A stretch of DNA of 64,000 bases, from positions 1,178,001 to 1,242,000 of the forward strand of contig NC_018214.1 in the NCBI RefSeq assembly GCF_000219625.1. Direction: 5' to 3'. This DNA is from Zymoseptoria tritici IPO323. Its lineage: Eukaryota > Ascomycota > Dothideomycetes > Mycosphaerellales > Mycosphaerellaceae. The notes below the pieces were generated by a model, which did not search any database, was not told the DNA's origin, and saw only the letters and a list, made by a program, of their open reading frames with translations. The translations under genes were made by a program, and so were the position numbers. Shown here piece after piece: positions 10,519-21,578 of this stretch (positions are counted from its first letter, which is position 1; each line of letters opens with the position of its first letter).

Positions 10519-11727
10519 CTATGCGATCTTCCTGCCGACATTTCCCACTCCTCTCCCAACAATGCTCACCACCGCCTCACCCTCCTCATCCGCGTCCTTC
10601 AAACCCCACCCGCTCATCCCAAACGCCCGCAGATCCCTGGCAAGCTGCACCACCGTCTCCGAGCCCAGCACCTCCTTTCCTAGTACCAGCCTGCCGACAT
10701 CCTCACTACCCATAGCCATCATCATCAACATCGTCGGCGCCGCCACCGCACTCGCACATCCGCCCTGCGCAATCGCCTCCAGCAGCTGAAACGCGCACCT
10801 CTTGCCCAGGTCTTCAGGTACATCACCTCCGTTTGGCGAGCTCGCAATGTCGGCCGAGTACAGCGCACCCGTATTTGACTCCGCCACCAGACTCAGTCCG
10901 AAGCCCAGTCCGATCTTCTTCTTCGCAGCCGCATTGTTCCTGTCCGGCGCTGGAATCAGGGGCGCGGAGCTGACGTCTGAGTAGATGTATGTATCCGGCA
11001 CGTATTCGTTCAAAACTCCTCTCGCGGCCTCGATGAGTCGTGCATTGTTCGCTCCTGCCACGCCTGTCGCGTATGCCACGCCTCTCACTCGTTTTATCCG
11101 GCCTCCATTAAGGATGTGTATCGTCTTTGGCAGCCGTACTTGATGTCCAAACACAAGCTGCACCTCTCCTCCTCCTCCCTTCCCTCCTGGCCCAGGATTT
11201 GACCTTCTTAACACTCTCAGCTCCAAATTATTCTCAATTCCATACTGCTTGTACAACGGCAAAATCGCCGTTCGCACTGTATCCACCGAAACGTCCCCTG
11301 CCGGCGTCGCGGATGTAATCACACCAGGTCCCGTCAATATGACATTAATTTGCGCCTTCGAGAACGGTGCCAGCACACAAAGTGGTATAAGAAAGCAACT
11401 CGCTCCTCTCGCACAATCCGCTGGTAACTCGTGCCGTATTACACCTCCTGCTGCTCCATGTCCCGCTGCACTACCTGTGATCAAGCCGGGTTTGTACAGC
11501 ACTGTCGTGCCAGTGTAGGAGAACTCGATGACGGAGCCGTTGGTGATGGCGTCGAGGAGGCGGAGGAAGGAGACTTCGTGCGGTGCGAGACCCGGAGCGG
11601 TATGAGAGGAGGAGCGGATTTGGGATATGCGAATCGGTCGGCCTGTGAGTGTAGCTAGGACGAGGCGCTGGATGAGGTGTTTGGAGCCGGTAAATTTTAG
11701 AAGCGGCGGGCTGGGCGTTGTCGCCAT
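10519..11727 (-). CDS. RCL1: 18S rRNA biogenesis protein RCL1 (RNA cyclase-like)
   Basis: A single-exon gene of 402 aa, starting at the ATG at 11727 (MATTPSPPLLKFTGSKHLIQ); the frame extends upstream but only to a non-ATG codon. Conserved blocks of the RNA 3'-terminal phosphate cyclase fold include LATLTGRPIRISQIR, GLAPHEVSFLRLLDAITNGS, the segment with PFSKAQINVILTG, RVRGVAYATGV and PEDLGKRCAFQLLEAIAQGG. RCL1 lacks cyclase activity and acts in the nucleolus in early cleavage of pre-rRNA with the small-subunit processome (family knowledge). Assignment to RCL1 rather than the catalytic cyclase RTCA rests on overall resemblance to the fungal RCL1 branch. Confidence 0.9.
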   Translation of the reverse strand: MATTPSPPLLKFTGSKHLIQRLVLATLTGRPIRISQIRSSSHTAPGLAPHEVSFLRLLDAITNGSVIEFSYTGTTVLYKPGLITGSAAGHGAAGGVIRHELPADCARGASCFLIPLCVLAPFSKAQINVILTGPGVITSATPAGDVSVDTVRTAILPLYKQYGIENNLELRVLRRSNPGPGGKGGGGEVQLVFGHQVRLPKTIHILNGGRIKRVRGVAYATGVAGANNARLIEAARGVLNEYVPDTYIYSDVSSAPLIPAPDRNNAAAKKKIGLGFGLSLVAESNTGALYSADIASSPNGGDVPEDLGKRCAFQLLEAIAQGGCASAVAAPTMLMMMAMGSEDVGRLVLGKEVLGSETVVQLARDLRAFGMSGWGLKDADEEGEAVVSIVGRGVGNVGRKIA

Positions 11728-12419
11728 GATTGTGGTGCCGAATATTGGAGGAATGGGCGGCAACGGAGCTCGCTGTGCTATCGAAAGATTCGTAGTAGTT
11801 TCGGGAACATGGATATTGGTGTGATGGTAAGTGCTAAGTTTTTGACGATATCAAAATATGCTTCTTCACATGAAAGCTCTGCCGACTCCAAATGCTAGCG
11901 CTCAACTTTCGGCCCCAGATTCTGTTCCGTCTCCCGTCTCGTCAGGTTGGTCAGGGTCCAGCTCGGCAGGAGACTTTCCAGGTTGTTGCGGGACCACCTC
12001 CTCGTCCATCAAGGTCATCACATCGATATTACGCAAGTTGCAGAGACTTCACAATCAATACGAGGATGAAAAGAAGATTCAGTCAGACTCATGCCATTTC
12101 AGGGTGTAACTCATCTCAAATGAGCAGGACATCGCAAGATGCCCGGCTACCTCTCTGCCGCGCGCATCGGGGTATCATCTGAGCGATTCGTTCTCGGCCG
12201 TTGTTCCAATCCATCGTCGCACGCAAGTATCATAAAATCAAGCAGCACCGTTGGCTGCTGGCTGTAGAAGCCGTTGTCGACACGATCTTTGAGGAGAACG
12301 TGTCGATCTCCCATCTCGCCGTGTCCAAAATCGCTGCAATCTTGAGTCCTCAAATGAGGATGTCCGTATCAACTTTTGTGGAGGGGCCACGTTGGGAGTG
12401 TCGAAGGTCGTCGAGGCGT
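11728..12419. other. Intergenic region between RCL1 and the RRM gene
   Basis: Nearly 700 bases contain the RCL1 promoter and the 3' end of the glycine-rich RRM gene (both minus strand). Short frames only. No repeat or RNA gene was recognised. Confidence 0.4.
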
Positions 12420-13271
12420 CTAGTAGCCGCCCTGCTGCTGACCACCGTTCTGGTAGCCGCCGCCGCCGCCGCCGCCGCCCTGGTATCCGCCCTCTGTTTC
12501 GTTTGTAAGCGTGAAGTCTGTTGTGTCACATCAAGGTATGAACATACCCTGACCACCGCCGGAGCGCCAGTTTCCGCCTCCGCCACCACCTTGGTAGCCA
12601 CCGCCACCCTGGTAGCCACCACCTTGGCCACCTTGGTATCCACCACCGCCCTGGTATCCACCGCCTTGGTATCCGCCCTGCTGGCCGCCGTAGCCTCCAC
12701 CTCCACGGCCGTAGCCGCCGCCACCTCCGCTGTACCCTCCGCCTTCTTGAGGTGTCAGTAATGGCAGTGCAGAGGGAAGACTCGAATCAAGGTTCAGAAT
12801 CGCGTGGTAACTCACCGCGTCCGCCAGAGAAGCCACCTCCACCGCCGCCGGCGCCACGCTCAGAAGCCTTGTCGACACGGATGGTGCGTCCATCGAACCT
12901 GGCTGATGTTAGATTATCGCGGTCGAATCGCTCGTCGCAATGTGGCCCAACTTACTCGACGTTGTTCATGGCGGTGATGGCAGCATCGGCACCAGCATCG
13001 TCAGCGAAGCGAACAAAGCCGAATCCACGGCTGCGGCCGGTATCGCGGTCCTTGACGACGATCTAGGAGAGTTCAGTTGCGTGTCACATGTGCGTCATGT
13101 GTATCGGTGTATAATGTACGGCTTCGTCGACTTGACCGTACTCCTCGAACTTGGCGCGAAGAGTCTGGTCATCCGTGTGCCAGGCGAGGCCGCTGCGATG
13201 TATGGTCAGTACTTGGACCGCAATGGCTGAAAAAAGCTGACGACGACGCACCCGATGAAGAGTTTCGACAT
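12420..13271 (-). CDS. Glycine-rich RNA-binding protein with one RRM
   Basis: Six exons on the minus strand: 13271-13252, 13192-13120, 13062-12956, 12898-12816, 12745-12548, 12493-12420. The five introns are 59, 57, 57, 70 and 54 nt; all are GT-AG and frames join exactly, giving 184 aa. Residues 1-80 form an [23 protein letters not shown] holds RNP2, and [10 protein letters not shown] is RNP1. The rest is low-complexity sequence of GGY, GGYQGG and GGGG units, including an eight-Gly run encoded by GGC repeats, typical of class IV glycine-rich proteins and prone to condensation. Likely roles are RNA chaperoning and splicing or mRNA handling, often stress-induced (family knowledge). The intron density is far above that of its neighbours, and intron 4 ends in AAG, a weaker acceptor, so alternative splicing is plausible. 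Confidence 0.88.
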
Positions 13272-14780
13272 GTTTGCAGGTTCGGACTGCTGTAAAGACA
13301 GAATCGAAGTGACTTGGCTGTTTGGGTGGTACTGTGAGAGTACCGAAGGTTTGAAATGGGTTGTTGATGGAAGGAACAGAGATAGTGTTCCGTTGGTAGT
13401 TGGTAGAAGAAGGTTGGTGAGAAAGCAAGGTGGAAGGAATGGAAGGTACCAAGGCACAAGGCAGTAGGCAGCTTAGCAAGCGAGGATCACATGGCGTTAT
13501 GGCGAATGGTGGTGACTGGGATGGCACATGCAAAGGGTCTGGCCGGTGAGATATGCAGGTGTCCGCCTAGAAGAAGCGAGGTGAGAGTTGACAGGTCAAT
13601 TCGTTTGCACGGATAGGTAGGGTATTGATCTATTGATTCGGCAGCTGATTGTCATGTTGTCCTGTCGCATGCCAATGGTAGTCTCTCCGCGTGAAAGCAA
13701 ATGGAAGGGCGAGGAATTTCTAGCGAGCGGGGGACTGCAGGGTGCCTCGCGAAAAGGCTCACATTCGGCAGCTCTCTGGCAGTTGTGGGCAGAGACAACG
13801 GCGAAAGTGTGGATGGAGCACAAAAGTGGTGATCAATGGAGGGGCAGCCCTTGCCCCTCCATGTCTTACCCTGTGTGCTGGAAGCTCTGGCCAGGCCAAA
13901 GCATTGGGCACACACGAGCCGGACGCAGACTTCCCGCAGCCGAAGGATTTGCTCCGCCAGAATAATGCATTGGGCCGCCGTCGAGCTGGCCACCGCTCAT
14001 TCGTGATGAGGTGAGCCATGCATCTCGCGACAAGCTCCCCTTGGTCAATATACACCTCGCGTCAGCTCTTCGGGCATTTCGGACCTCACTCCGATGCGTG
14101 GGACGGAAGCAATGGTAGAGATGGACGGAGGCCGCAGGTTGAGGTGCCCATCACGATCGAGGAAATGGCGTTGAAGAGCATGGATACAGCTGCATGAATC
14201 TGTAGCCAGGCTGAGCGTCGGAACTGGACGGTGGATGCATCAAAACAAGTGGGCACACCAGACAGTGCGTCAAGTGTTACACAAGGACCATTGGCGAAGA
14301 TGCAGTACGAGGACGGTGCAGGATTACAGATGGTTGGACAGCGATGCGAGGCACGACCAGATCGCGATTGCAGCTGCGGATATTCCATGCACTGCGAGCG
14401 AACGGCGTGAGACGTTGAAAAACACAGAAAAAATGGCACTTCGCGTCCAACAATCGACAACTCGTTGTCCACGTGCATAATCACGATGGGTTCGATTGTA
14501 CTAAAGGGAGAGTATCTGTAACGAAGGTAAGGCGCATAGGCCTTCGCAGTTCATCATGTCAAATACAGAAAGCAAGTGCTGTTGCATCCTCAAGGCCAGG
14601 CGTGGAAGGCGCCAAACGTCCGGTCAACTCCTACTCACTTGGAAGCTGCAACGAGCAACGATGCGACCTCGACAATCTTGGTTCTGTGCGACAACTACTG
14701 AAAATCGGTGAGCTGGCGTTACGACAATCGCGCATCGCATCCCGGCCACAACCCTTCCAGCCAGCATTCCTTTGTCGATC
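13272..14780. other. Long divergent intergenic region
   Basis: About 1.5 kb separate the RRM gene (minus strand) from the disordered-protein gene (plus strand). This should include both promoters and a long RRM leader. Many short overlapping frames occur on both strands, none with a recognisable domain or a protein-like pattern. No repeats were noticed. Confidence 0.4.
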
Positions 14781-17052
14781 ATGGATATTCAAACCTGGCT
14801 TCAGAAGACTGCCGACAGGGAACCACCCGACGGACATGATGAACACCATCACGCCGATCCAGAACCAGTCACCAGTCACCACACCACCCGATACGCACGG
14901 AGACCCCACCGGAAGCGGCTGCGTGCTTCAAGCGAAAGACCGATTTCTGCCGCGCCGCGACATTCCCGGCGCAAAGACGATACACGAGCTTCGAGCTCAG
15001 AACGCATACACCGCCGACCGATCTCTATCTCTTCGAATTCGCGCAGTACCTCCCGGCATCGATCTAGCTCCGCACCGGCAGGAGCAGCAGTTGAGACTTT
15101 TGAGAGGCGTATGCGGCACAAGACGAAGACAGACCGCTATGACCACAAACCGAAGCGCGAGAAGGACAACTCCCGCAAGAATAAGCGTGATGAGGAACCA
15201 AGAGCGAAACGGCGAAAGTCACGACGTGGCGCAGATGGAGCGGCCACGGCGGGTCTGGTCCAGAGCTTCCAGCTGAGAAATGGGTCCAAGCATAGCCGAT
15301 TGACAGTATGACCAACAACTAGGCATGTCTCTCCTTGCTGCATGGCTGACGCAGTCTTCGCAGCTTAAGCCCGACGTGAGCGCTGGAATCTTCAAGCATG
15401 GCCGATCCTCCGGACCTGTGGCACCAGGTGGTAAGGGTCGTAAGTAGACATGGTAATGGGTGAAGATGACCTCGCTGACGTTCGCAGTGCCCGATCTTGT
15501 ATTCAACGAGATGCGATTCCTGCAAAACCCGAAGGAGCACCAGAACGAGCTCCCGGCAGCAGAGCCACCCAAACAGCCCTTAAACAAATCCAGAAAACAA
15601 CTTCGAGAAGAGGAGGTTTCGTCATTCTTTGCGAACAAACCACCCGCGGAGAAGTGCCTAGAACGTCCGCATAGTCGAGAGGTTCGTAAGACCACGGCGG
15701 AGAAAAATGCTCGTCGATCGCAGACCGGCTGCACAATGCTTGAAAAGCCTCCAATTGAGCTACCCGACAACCTGTTCCTGGGCTTTGGCAGCAGAGGACC
15801 ATCGCACGACATCTCGGCAGTGCCGAGAGGCTCCAATAGCGAGTACACATGGTCCGAATCGCCTGCACGAGCCGAACGACCCATCGTTCAACCGCGTCGC
15901 CCTTCGAGGCCACCTTCATCTCGAACTCGGCAGACTAGCCACATCTCCAACACTGCTGCATCGAGACCAGGTCAAGCTGCATCAGGTACCCATCCAAGCC
16001 GGGACCGAGCGAGCGAGCGGTCACAGAGACCTGATCGTCCAGTGCTAGCTGAAATACAACCCCAACTCGTGAATAATCGAAGGCGACATACGAACGTCGT
16101 GGTGTCATCAGAATCTTTGCCGAAGATTCGCCCGAAACGTAGAGCTACAGCTACTCTCAGCGGTAATGGTGATGACACGAGAAGAAGCAGTTTTCACACT
16201 TCCGATATTTTGAATCTGGCTGGACCGTGCCACACAGCATACGCAGCACCTGCACCTCGAGTTCTGCAGAGCGAGTATGGAGCAACGCAACCTGTCAGCT
16301 CGGGCCCGGACAGTGAGGCGTTACGCAAGGCCTTCGATGCGGTCGTTGAGTCGCATCGGCAATCAAGACCGGAGAATATTGATCAGAGAAGGCCGCAGGA
16401 ACGACACGACAGCTATGGCGAAGGACAACATCCACGTGGCACCATGTTCCAGACACATGAGATGAATGAACAAGCAAGCCAGAGGCCAGGGGATCCGACG
16501 CCACGATGGGTGCTTCCACAAAGGGGCTTCGGTCGTGCGAGTGAGCACAGTCGCTCTCTTCAGGGTTCCGCCGTCGATCTCAATACTGCCAGAAGGACCA
16601 TCAGTCGACAGAGCTTATCGCACGGCCTCTTGCAGCAAACTGCTCACGCGCAAGGGTACATCGATTACGACCAGGACGACGACATGCTTGACTATCCATC
16701 TGCTGCAATACCGGCAGCTACTGCTTTCGACAACTACGCGTACCGTAACAGTCGTCAAACTGAAGATTTGGTCCATCAGCTCACGTTCGACCAAGATAAT
16801 TGGCCTTATGCCCACGAGCCATCTCAGACACATTACCAAGAAGCTGAAGTTGAACCATCCGCAGGAGGGCAGCTGTGGACCGATCTGCCGGCGGACCTAG
16901 AGTTTGACGACGATCAGGAACTGGAGCAAGAGGAGCAAGGAGACACAGTAATGGAAGAAGATCAGCAACCCGGCACATCGACCAACATGAGGATAGAGCC
17001 AGCGAATGACGATGAGCTTGTAGGTTTCTGGAGGCCGAACAGGCTGTACTGA
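14781..17052 (+). CDS. Large disordered protein of unknown function
   Basis: Three exons: 14781-15305, 15364-15439, 15488-17052. The introns are 58 and 48 nt; the first starts GTATGA with a CTGAC branch site, the second starts GTAAGT. The product is 721 aa from MDIQTWLQKTADREPPDGHD. The N-terminal third is rich in Arg, Lys, Ser and His with several nuclear-signal-like clusters (for example AKRRKSRR). Exon 2 and the start of exon 3 give VSAGIFKHGRSSGPVAPGGK and LPDLVFNEMRFLQ, the most ordered-looking parts. The C-terminus is acidic (DDDQELEQEEQGDTVMEEDQ) and ends LVGFWRPNRLY. I know no named family. The composition suggests a nuclear protein with interaction motifs. Its stop is 94 bases from the stop of the convergent DUF3632-like gene. 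Confidence 0.7.
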
Positions 17053-17146
17053 CAAGACCGATGGGTGCCAGTCGGACAAACCGCAGAGTATTGAACGAAT
17101 GGCTACGACCATTCCCACCCACAACCCTCAACTTGCATTCGTCTCA

Positions 17147-17923
17147 TCACATACAGTCGTAGCAACCTACCGCAAGCCTGCGCCCTTCATCCGATATCCC
17201 ACTTCCTTCTCGACCCAACCTCGACAAGTCTTCCTTCCACGAAGCCCAATGTTTGGTCGTAGCGACTTCCCCAACCTGCCACCCCGTGTTGCAGTCCTTA
17301 TCCTCAACCTTGGCTGCAGCTCGAAGCTTTTCGCCAGCAATCTTCAACCAAGCATGAATCTCGCTGAGAAAGATGTCAAGACCCGGACGCTTTGAAGACA
17401 GCATATCTAACACCTTGAAACCCCACTCCGCGCCGACCAAGCCGTTGATGAAGAGCCTCGCTTCCGCTGAGCCAATTGCAGTGAAGTGTTCTCGGAGTTT
17501 CGATCTCCTGCTCTCGGCCAAAGTCTCGACTTCTGCCTCCCAGCCGTCGCGGCCTTGAAGATGGAGTCTGTGCAAGGTATCCCACATACTCGCGAACCCC
17601 GGCAATTGAGACCACACGAGGGCCGTAAACGATGAGGGCAGATTCCGAATGGCAAGAAGCAGGTCGATTGTCTTCTGGCATTCTTCCTCGCTCAATTCGA
17701 CAAGAGCATCGCAGAGCAGTCCCCACAGTCTGTAGCATTCCTGCGGAGGATCTGCTTCCGCCAGTATTGGCGCTGTGATGTTGATCGCGGCTTCATCGGT
17801 CGTGATTGAGCCGGAAAGGTATTGGGCGAGTGCTTCTGCTTCGTCGGGATGGCAGCCATCGCCTGCTGCTAGAGCCGAGGGTGTTGATGCTATTCGTTCG
17901 TCGAACCAAGCTTGAGAAGGCAT
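17147..17923 (-). CDS. DUF3632-like protein
   Basis: A single-exon gene of 258 aa starting MPSQAWFDERIASTPSALAA. It is mainly helical. The blocks AEALAQYLSGSITTDEAAIN and ECYRLWGLLCDALVELSEEE, followed by a QKTIDLLLAIRNLP-type helix, resemble the fungus-specific DUF3632 family, often found in several divergent copies per genome. There is no signal peptide or membrane segment. No biochemical role is known for the family. The assignment is from motif memory and moderately certain. Confidence 0.65.
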   Translation of the reverse strand: MPSQAWFDERIASTPSALAAGDGCHPDEAEALAQYLSGSITTDEAAINITAPILAEADPPQECYRLWGLLCDALVELSEEECQKTIDLLLAIRNLPSSFTALVWSQLPGFASMWDTLHRLHLQGRDGWEAEVETLAESRRSKLREHFTAIGSAEARLFINGLVGAEWGFKVLDMLSSKRPGLDIFLSEIHAWLKIAGEKLRAAAKVEDKDCNTGWQVGEVATTKHWASWKEDLSRLGREGSGISDEGRRLAVGCYDCM

Positions 17924-18898
17924 GATGATGAATCGTGAACTGTGGTGGTGAAATAGGTTGAGTTGCTGTATGTGAGTCTTGGTGTTAAAGAAGGCCGTCT
18001 CTATACATTGTGAAGCAGGCTCCAGCCATACTGACTGCGCCTTTGCCTCCGCTGCGGCGATGACGATGAGTGGAAGTCGGCAGTGGGTTCACACAAATTC
18101 GAATCAAGTGGTGAAATGAGGTGTGACGTTCCGCCAGGATCCTCCGCCCCGCTCCGCCCCGCTCCTTCCTTCCTTCGGCCTTGCTCGGACGCAAGTGCTG
18201 AACTTCGACTTCTCCCTTGTTGGCAACTTCACAGCCTCAACCACATCGCATCCATCTCCGTTTCAAGACGGCCTACTACAGATTCCATTCTATTTGCGTC
18301 GCGGCCAAGGATGCTGATGCACAACGCCGTCACGAGGTCCTATTGAACTGAGAATGCTCTGAAGCCTCTGATGGCTGTTCCACTCTCGGTTCTTCACATC
18401 CTGCGAGCGTATTGGGATCAGGACCGGCATACGGCCGTCGAATGCAAGGTACCGTGCTTCTCATGCCGCCACTTGCGATGCAATTGGTATTGATCTGCAG
18501 GATGTTCGTTGGGCTTGTGTGGGCCTCACATACGGCTTCTTGTCTCTCGGATCTTTCGCTAGCAAGCAACCCTCAGTCCGCATCCGAGATATTCGTGCAT
18601 ACGGCGGAACAGGACGCTCTCAGTACACGGTCAAAAGAGCGAGGCCAGGCAGTCTGAATCCTTCGCCTCGCCCTAGGATCATGCACCGCACGTGCATCAT
18701 CGAACATTTCATATCCGCTACTATCATCATTCGGCATATAGTGGAGCTTCGAGGATCTGATCACAACGTGACACACACAAGCCAACAGTACCTTCTATCG
18801 TCGGGGCGGAGCATCAACACTGTGGGTCGCTGGCGCTGGAACGCAGACAGGAACAGCTCATCACGATCTGAAGGCTTCGAGGTGGCTTAAGCACTCCA
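17924..18898. other. Intergenic region, no gene seen
   Basis: Almost 1 kb separate the DUF3632-like gene (minus strand) from the ribonuclease-like gene (plus strand). Short frames only. I searched this stretch for an upstream exon with an ATG that could supply the start of the ribonuclease-like gene and found no convincing one. Confidence 0.4.
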
Positions 18899-19441
18899 CT
18901 GCACCGCATTGTCATTCTGGCTGCCAGCGGCTGCACGGCCCTGGCCCTCCCAATCACGCCGTCCAACCAACTCATAGCACGAGCCTTCACCAAGCAGCCC
19001 GACGACCCCAGCATGACCCCCGTGAACGTCAAAGACCTCGCCAAAGACGCCACCATGACCTGCGGAAGCACGACCTTCAGCTGGAAAGACATCCTGCAGA
19101 CCATTTCATGGGGCGAGATTCTGGAGCGGGAGAACCTAGGCCGCGGTGCGAAGTCTGACCTGTGGCCAACCGGACGCTTCCCTCACTCGAACGATGAGGC
19201 GCGACACGTCTTCAACGGCAACTGTCCGGCTGACGGGAATCGCATGACTTATCCATTGATCAAGGATGGTCCGTATAATGGGGGCCCGCGCAACAAGAAG
19301 TGGGGCGACCACAGGGTGGTGTGGTATTCCAAGGGAGAGGAGGCGGCGGACGCCAACCCGATTGTGTACTTTTGCGGCGGCCTTACTCATGAGGATGCTC
19401 CTGGAGGGACGGGCGATCTCAAGATGTGTACTGTGAACTGA
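18899..19441 (+). pseudogene. Secreted ribonuclease/ribotoxin-fold protein with a damaged start and catalytic site
   Basis: The frame is open from 18872 to the stop at 19441 but has no ATG until 19013, which lies inside the mature domain. The codon at 18899 is CTG, and what follows reads as a signal peptide h-region (IVILAASGCTALA) leading into the mature part, so the natural start seems to be missing or non-AUG. The mature region has four cysteines and blocks typical of the fungal N1/T1-type ribonuclease and ribotoxin fold: FPHSND (His present), HRVVW (Arg present), GLTHEDAP (His present) and a C-terminal GDLKMC. The residue aligning with the catalytic Glu, just before YPLI, is Thr. Either a decayed gene or a non-catalytic secreted effector-like protein is possible. 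Secretion and activity are inference. Confidence 0.6.
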
Positions 19442-19760
19442 GGGTCAAGGTTGGGATCGGCTCGATTTACGCTGTTGTGAGATTCAGATAGTGGGGATCG
19501 GATGTTGCCCAAGGTTGAGATAGTTGTGTCAATGATACGGGTCTCCACGAACAATTCGAAAGCTATTGCTCGATCTTTCTGTCCTGTGACTCTTCCAATA
19601 TGCAAGGACAAGACATTGTCGCTGTGACGAAGCGCACAACCTAATAAGCCGAGCACTAAAACTCTCTGCTAGCCCGAGGTCCATATCGATCCATCAACTG
19701 GACCATATCACCACCACTATCGGCATCAACCCCCGTTTTCTCCCATCTGCTTGCGTCCGT
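19442..19760. other. Intergenic region upstream of IPP1
   Basis: About 320 bases lie between the ribonuclease-like frame and the first in-frame ATG of the pyrophosphatase gene. They probably contain the IPP1 promoter. No specific element was recognised. Confidence 0.35.
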
Positions 19761-21154
19761 ATGCTGCCGCTACGAGGCCTGTCCGCCATTGTCCCTCCGC
19801 GCGCAGCACCCTCACGACTGGCCCACGCCGTCGTCCACCGGCATTCCTTGCCACTATTGTCTTCTTCCGGTCTGAGAAAAGCGGTCGTGCCGGGGTCTAC
19901 GCGCACGCCCGCACCACCCCGCGACTTCTCATCAATCTCGATGGCCGCTGACGGAGCTGCGTCGGACCCTGGCCAGGGCAAGAGCAAGAGCAGTGGCTGC
20001 CCCACCAAGCACGTCAACAAATTTCAAGCAGTCGCCCAGTCTCGGTCTCACCAGCTTTCAAACCATCTCTCCTCCTCCTCCAACTTATACTCCACCACCA
20101 CCGCCAACATGTCTCGCTCCTCCACTTACACCACCCGCAAGGTCGCCGCACCACACACCCTCGAGCACCGCATCTACATCGAGAAGGATGGCGTCCCCGT
20201 TTCGCCTTTCCACGACATTCCGCTGTACGCCAACGAGCAGCAGACCGTGTTGAACATGGTCGTTGAGATTCCTCGCTGGACCAATGCCAAGCAGGAGGTG
20301 CGTCTGACTGCGATAGTTCTCATCGCCGCCCTCGGAAGACAACCAGAGACGGCGTTGAGGTTGTGAAACATGGATAAAACAAAAAGCTGACATTCGTCTT
20401 TTGCCAGATCTCCAAGGACGAGGAGCTCAACCCAATCAAGCAGGACACCAAGAAGGGCAAGCTCCGCTTCGTCCGCAACTGCTTCCCTCACAAGGGCTAC
20501 CTCTGGAACTACGGTGCTTTCCCTCAAACCTGGGAAGACCCCAACGTTACCCACCCAGAGACCAAGCAAAAGGGAGACAACGACCCTTTGGATGTCTGTG
20601 AGATCGGCGAGCTGGTCGCCAAGCCCGGTGAGGTCAAGCAAGTCAAGGTTCTGGGAGTCATGGCTCTGCTCGACGAGGGCGAGACCGACTGGAAGATCAT
20701 TGTCATCGACGTCAACGACCCTCTTGCTCCTCGCTTGAACGACATCGAGGATGTTGAGCGTCATCTCCCTGGTCTCCTCCGCGCGAGCAATGAGTGGTTC
20801 CGCATCTACAAGATTCCCGACGGCAAGCCAGAGAACCAATTCGCGTTCTCGGGCGAGTGCAAGAACCGCAAGTATGCCATGGACGTCGTCCGAGAGTGCG
20901 CTGAGGCGTGGGAGAAGCTCATCACGGGCAAGACCCAAAAGGGCGAGATCAACCTGTGAGTTTTGATAACGCGAGAGAGGAAGAAAGAAGTGCCAATGCT
21001 GACACGTGTTCCCAGCACCAACGTTTCCGTCCAGCACAGCGCCGACCGTGTCGACCCATCCAAGCTCAACATCCCAGCTCACGAGGACAAGGCTCCAGCG
21101 CCAATCGACCCATCGATTGACAAGTGGTTCTACATCTCTGGTGCCTCCGCCTAG
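19761..21154 (+). CDS. IPP1: Inorganic pyrophosphatase, with possible mitochondrial long form
   Basis: Exons 20109-20297 (or from 19761), 20408-20955 and 21016-21154; introns of 110 and 60 nt. From the ATG at 20109 the product is 291 aa, the usual length for cytosolic family I pyrophosphatase. It starts [20 protein letters not shown] and has the conserved [40 protein letters not shown] and the metal-binding [13 protein letters not shown]. It hydrolyses PPi to two phosphates and so pulls biosynthetic reactions forward. The frame is open upstream to an ATG at 19761, which would add 116 residues; the first ~45 are rich in Arg, Ala, Leu and Ser and free of acidic residues, like a mitochondrial presequence. 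The short form is certain; the long form is inference. Confidence 0.93.
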
Positions 21155-21578
21155 ATGGTGTGAGGTGCTCGCAGCTTGTTCAAGTAGACGAGATCTGCAC
21201 CAAAAGATAGGACCAGATGGTCGCAGACGACGCGTCGAGGCTTGAAGTCTATATGTTGATGAAAATAAAAGACTCCTTGTGCAGACATATCTTCCAGCTT
21301 TTGGCAGAATGTGAGGTCATCTTATCCTTGATCCAACCCGTGTATCCTCAGATGAGATGCATTCGTTCGAGTTCCTGAGAGATGAATCCATGTCTTGTCC
21401 ACTGACGTGCTTTTGCTGGCGGAGTCGATGCAAGGGTTTCAATCGATGCATCTGCTCTCTTCTCTCCGCCTCAGATTCCTTATTTGTTGTACAATATGAG
21501 CTCTCGTGCCTTCCTTGACAGTCGTTCTACCACCTCGAGCTGCCACTTCCCAGCTTGAACACACAATGCTCACAACGC
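21155..21578. other. Convergent 3' regions of IPP1 and OST2
   Basis: About 420 bases contain the 3' ends of IPP1 (plus strand) and OST2 (minus strand). An AATAAA-like signal (AAAATAAAAG) occurs near 21260 for IPP1. No gene was seen. Confidence 0.4.

Noticed and set aside
20174..21082. A 302-codon minus-strand frame antisense to IPP1
   Set aside because: It mirrors the conserved pyrophosphatase exons and crosses both of its introns, with no recognisable motif.
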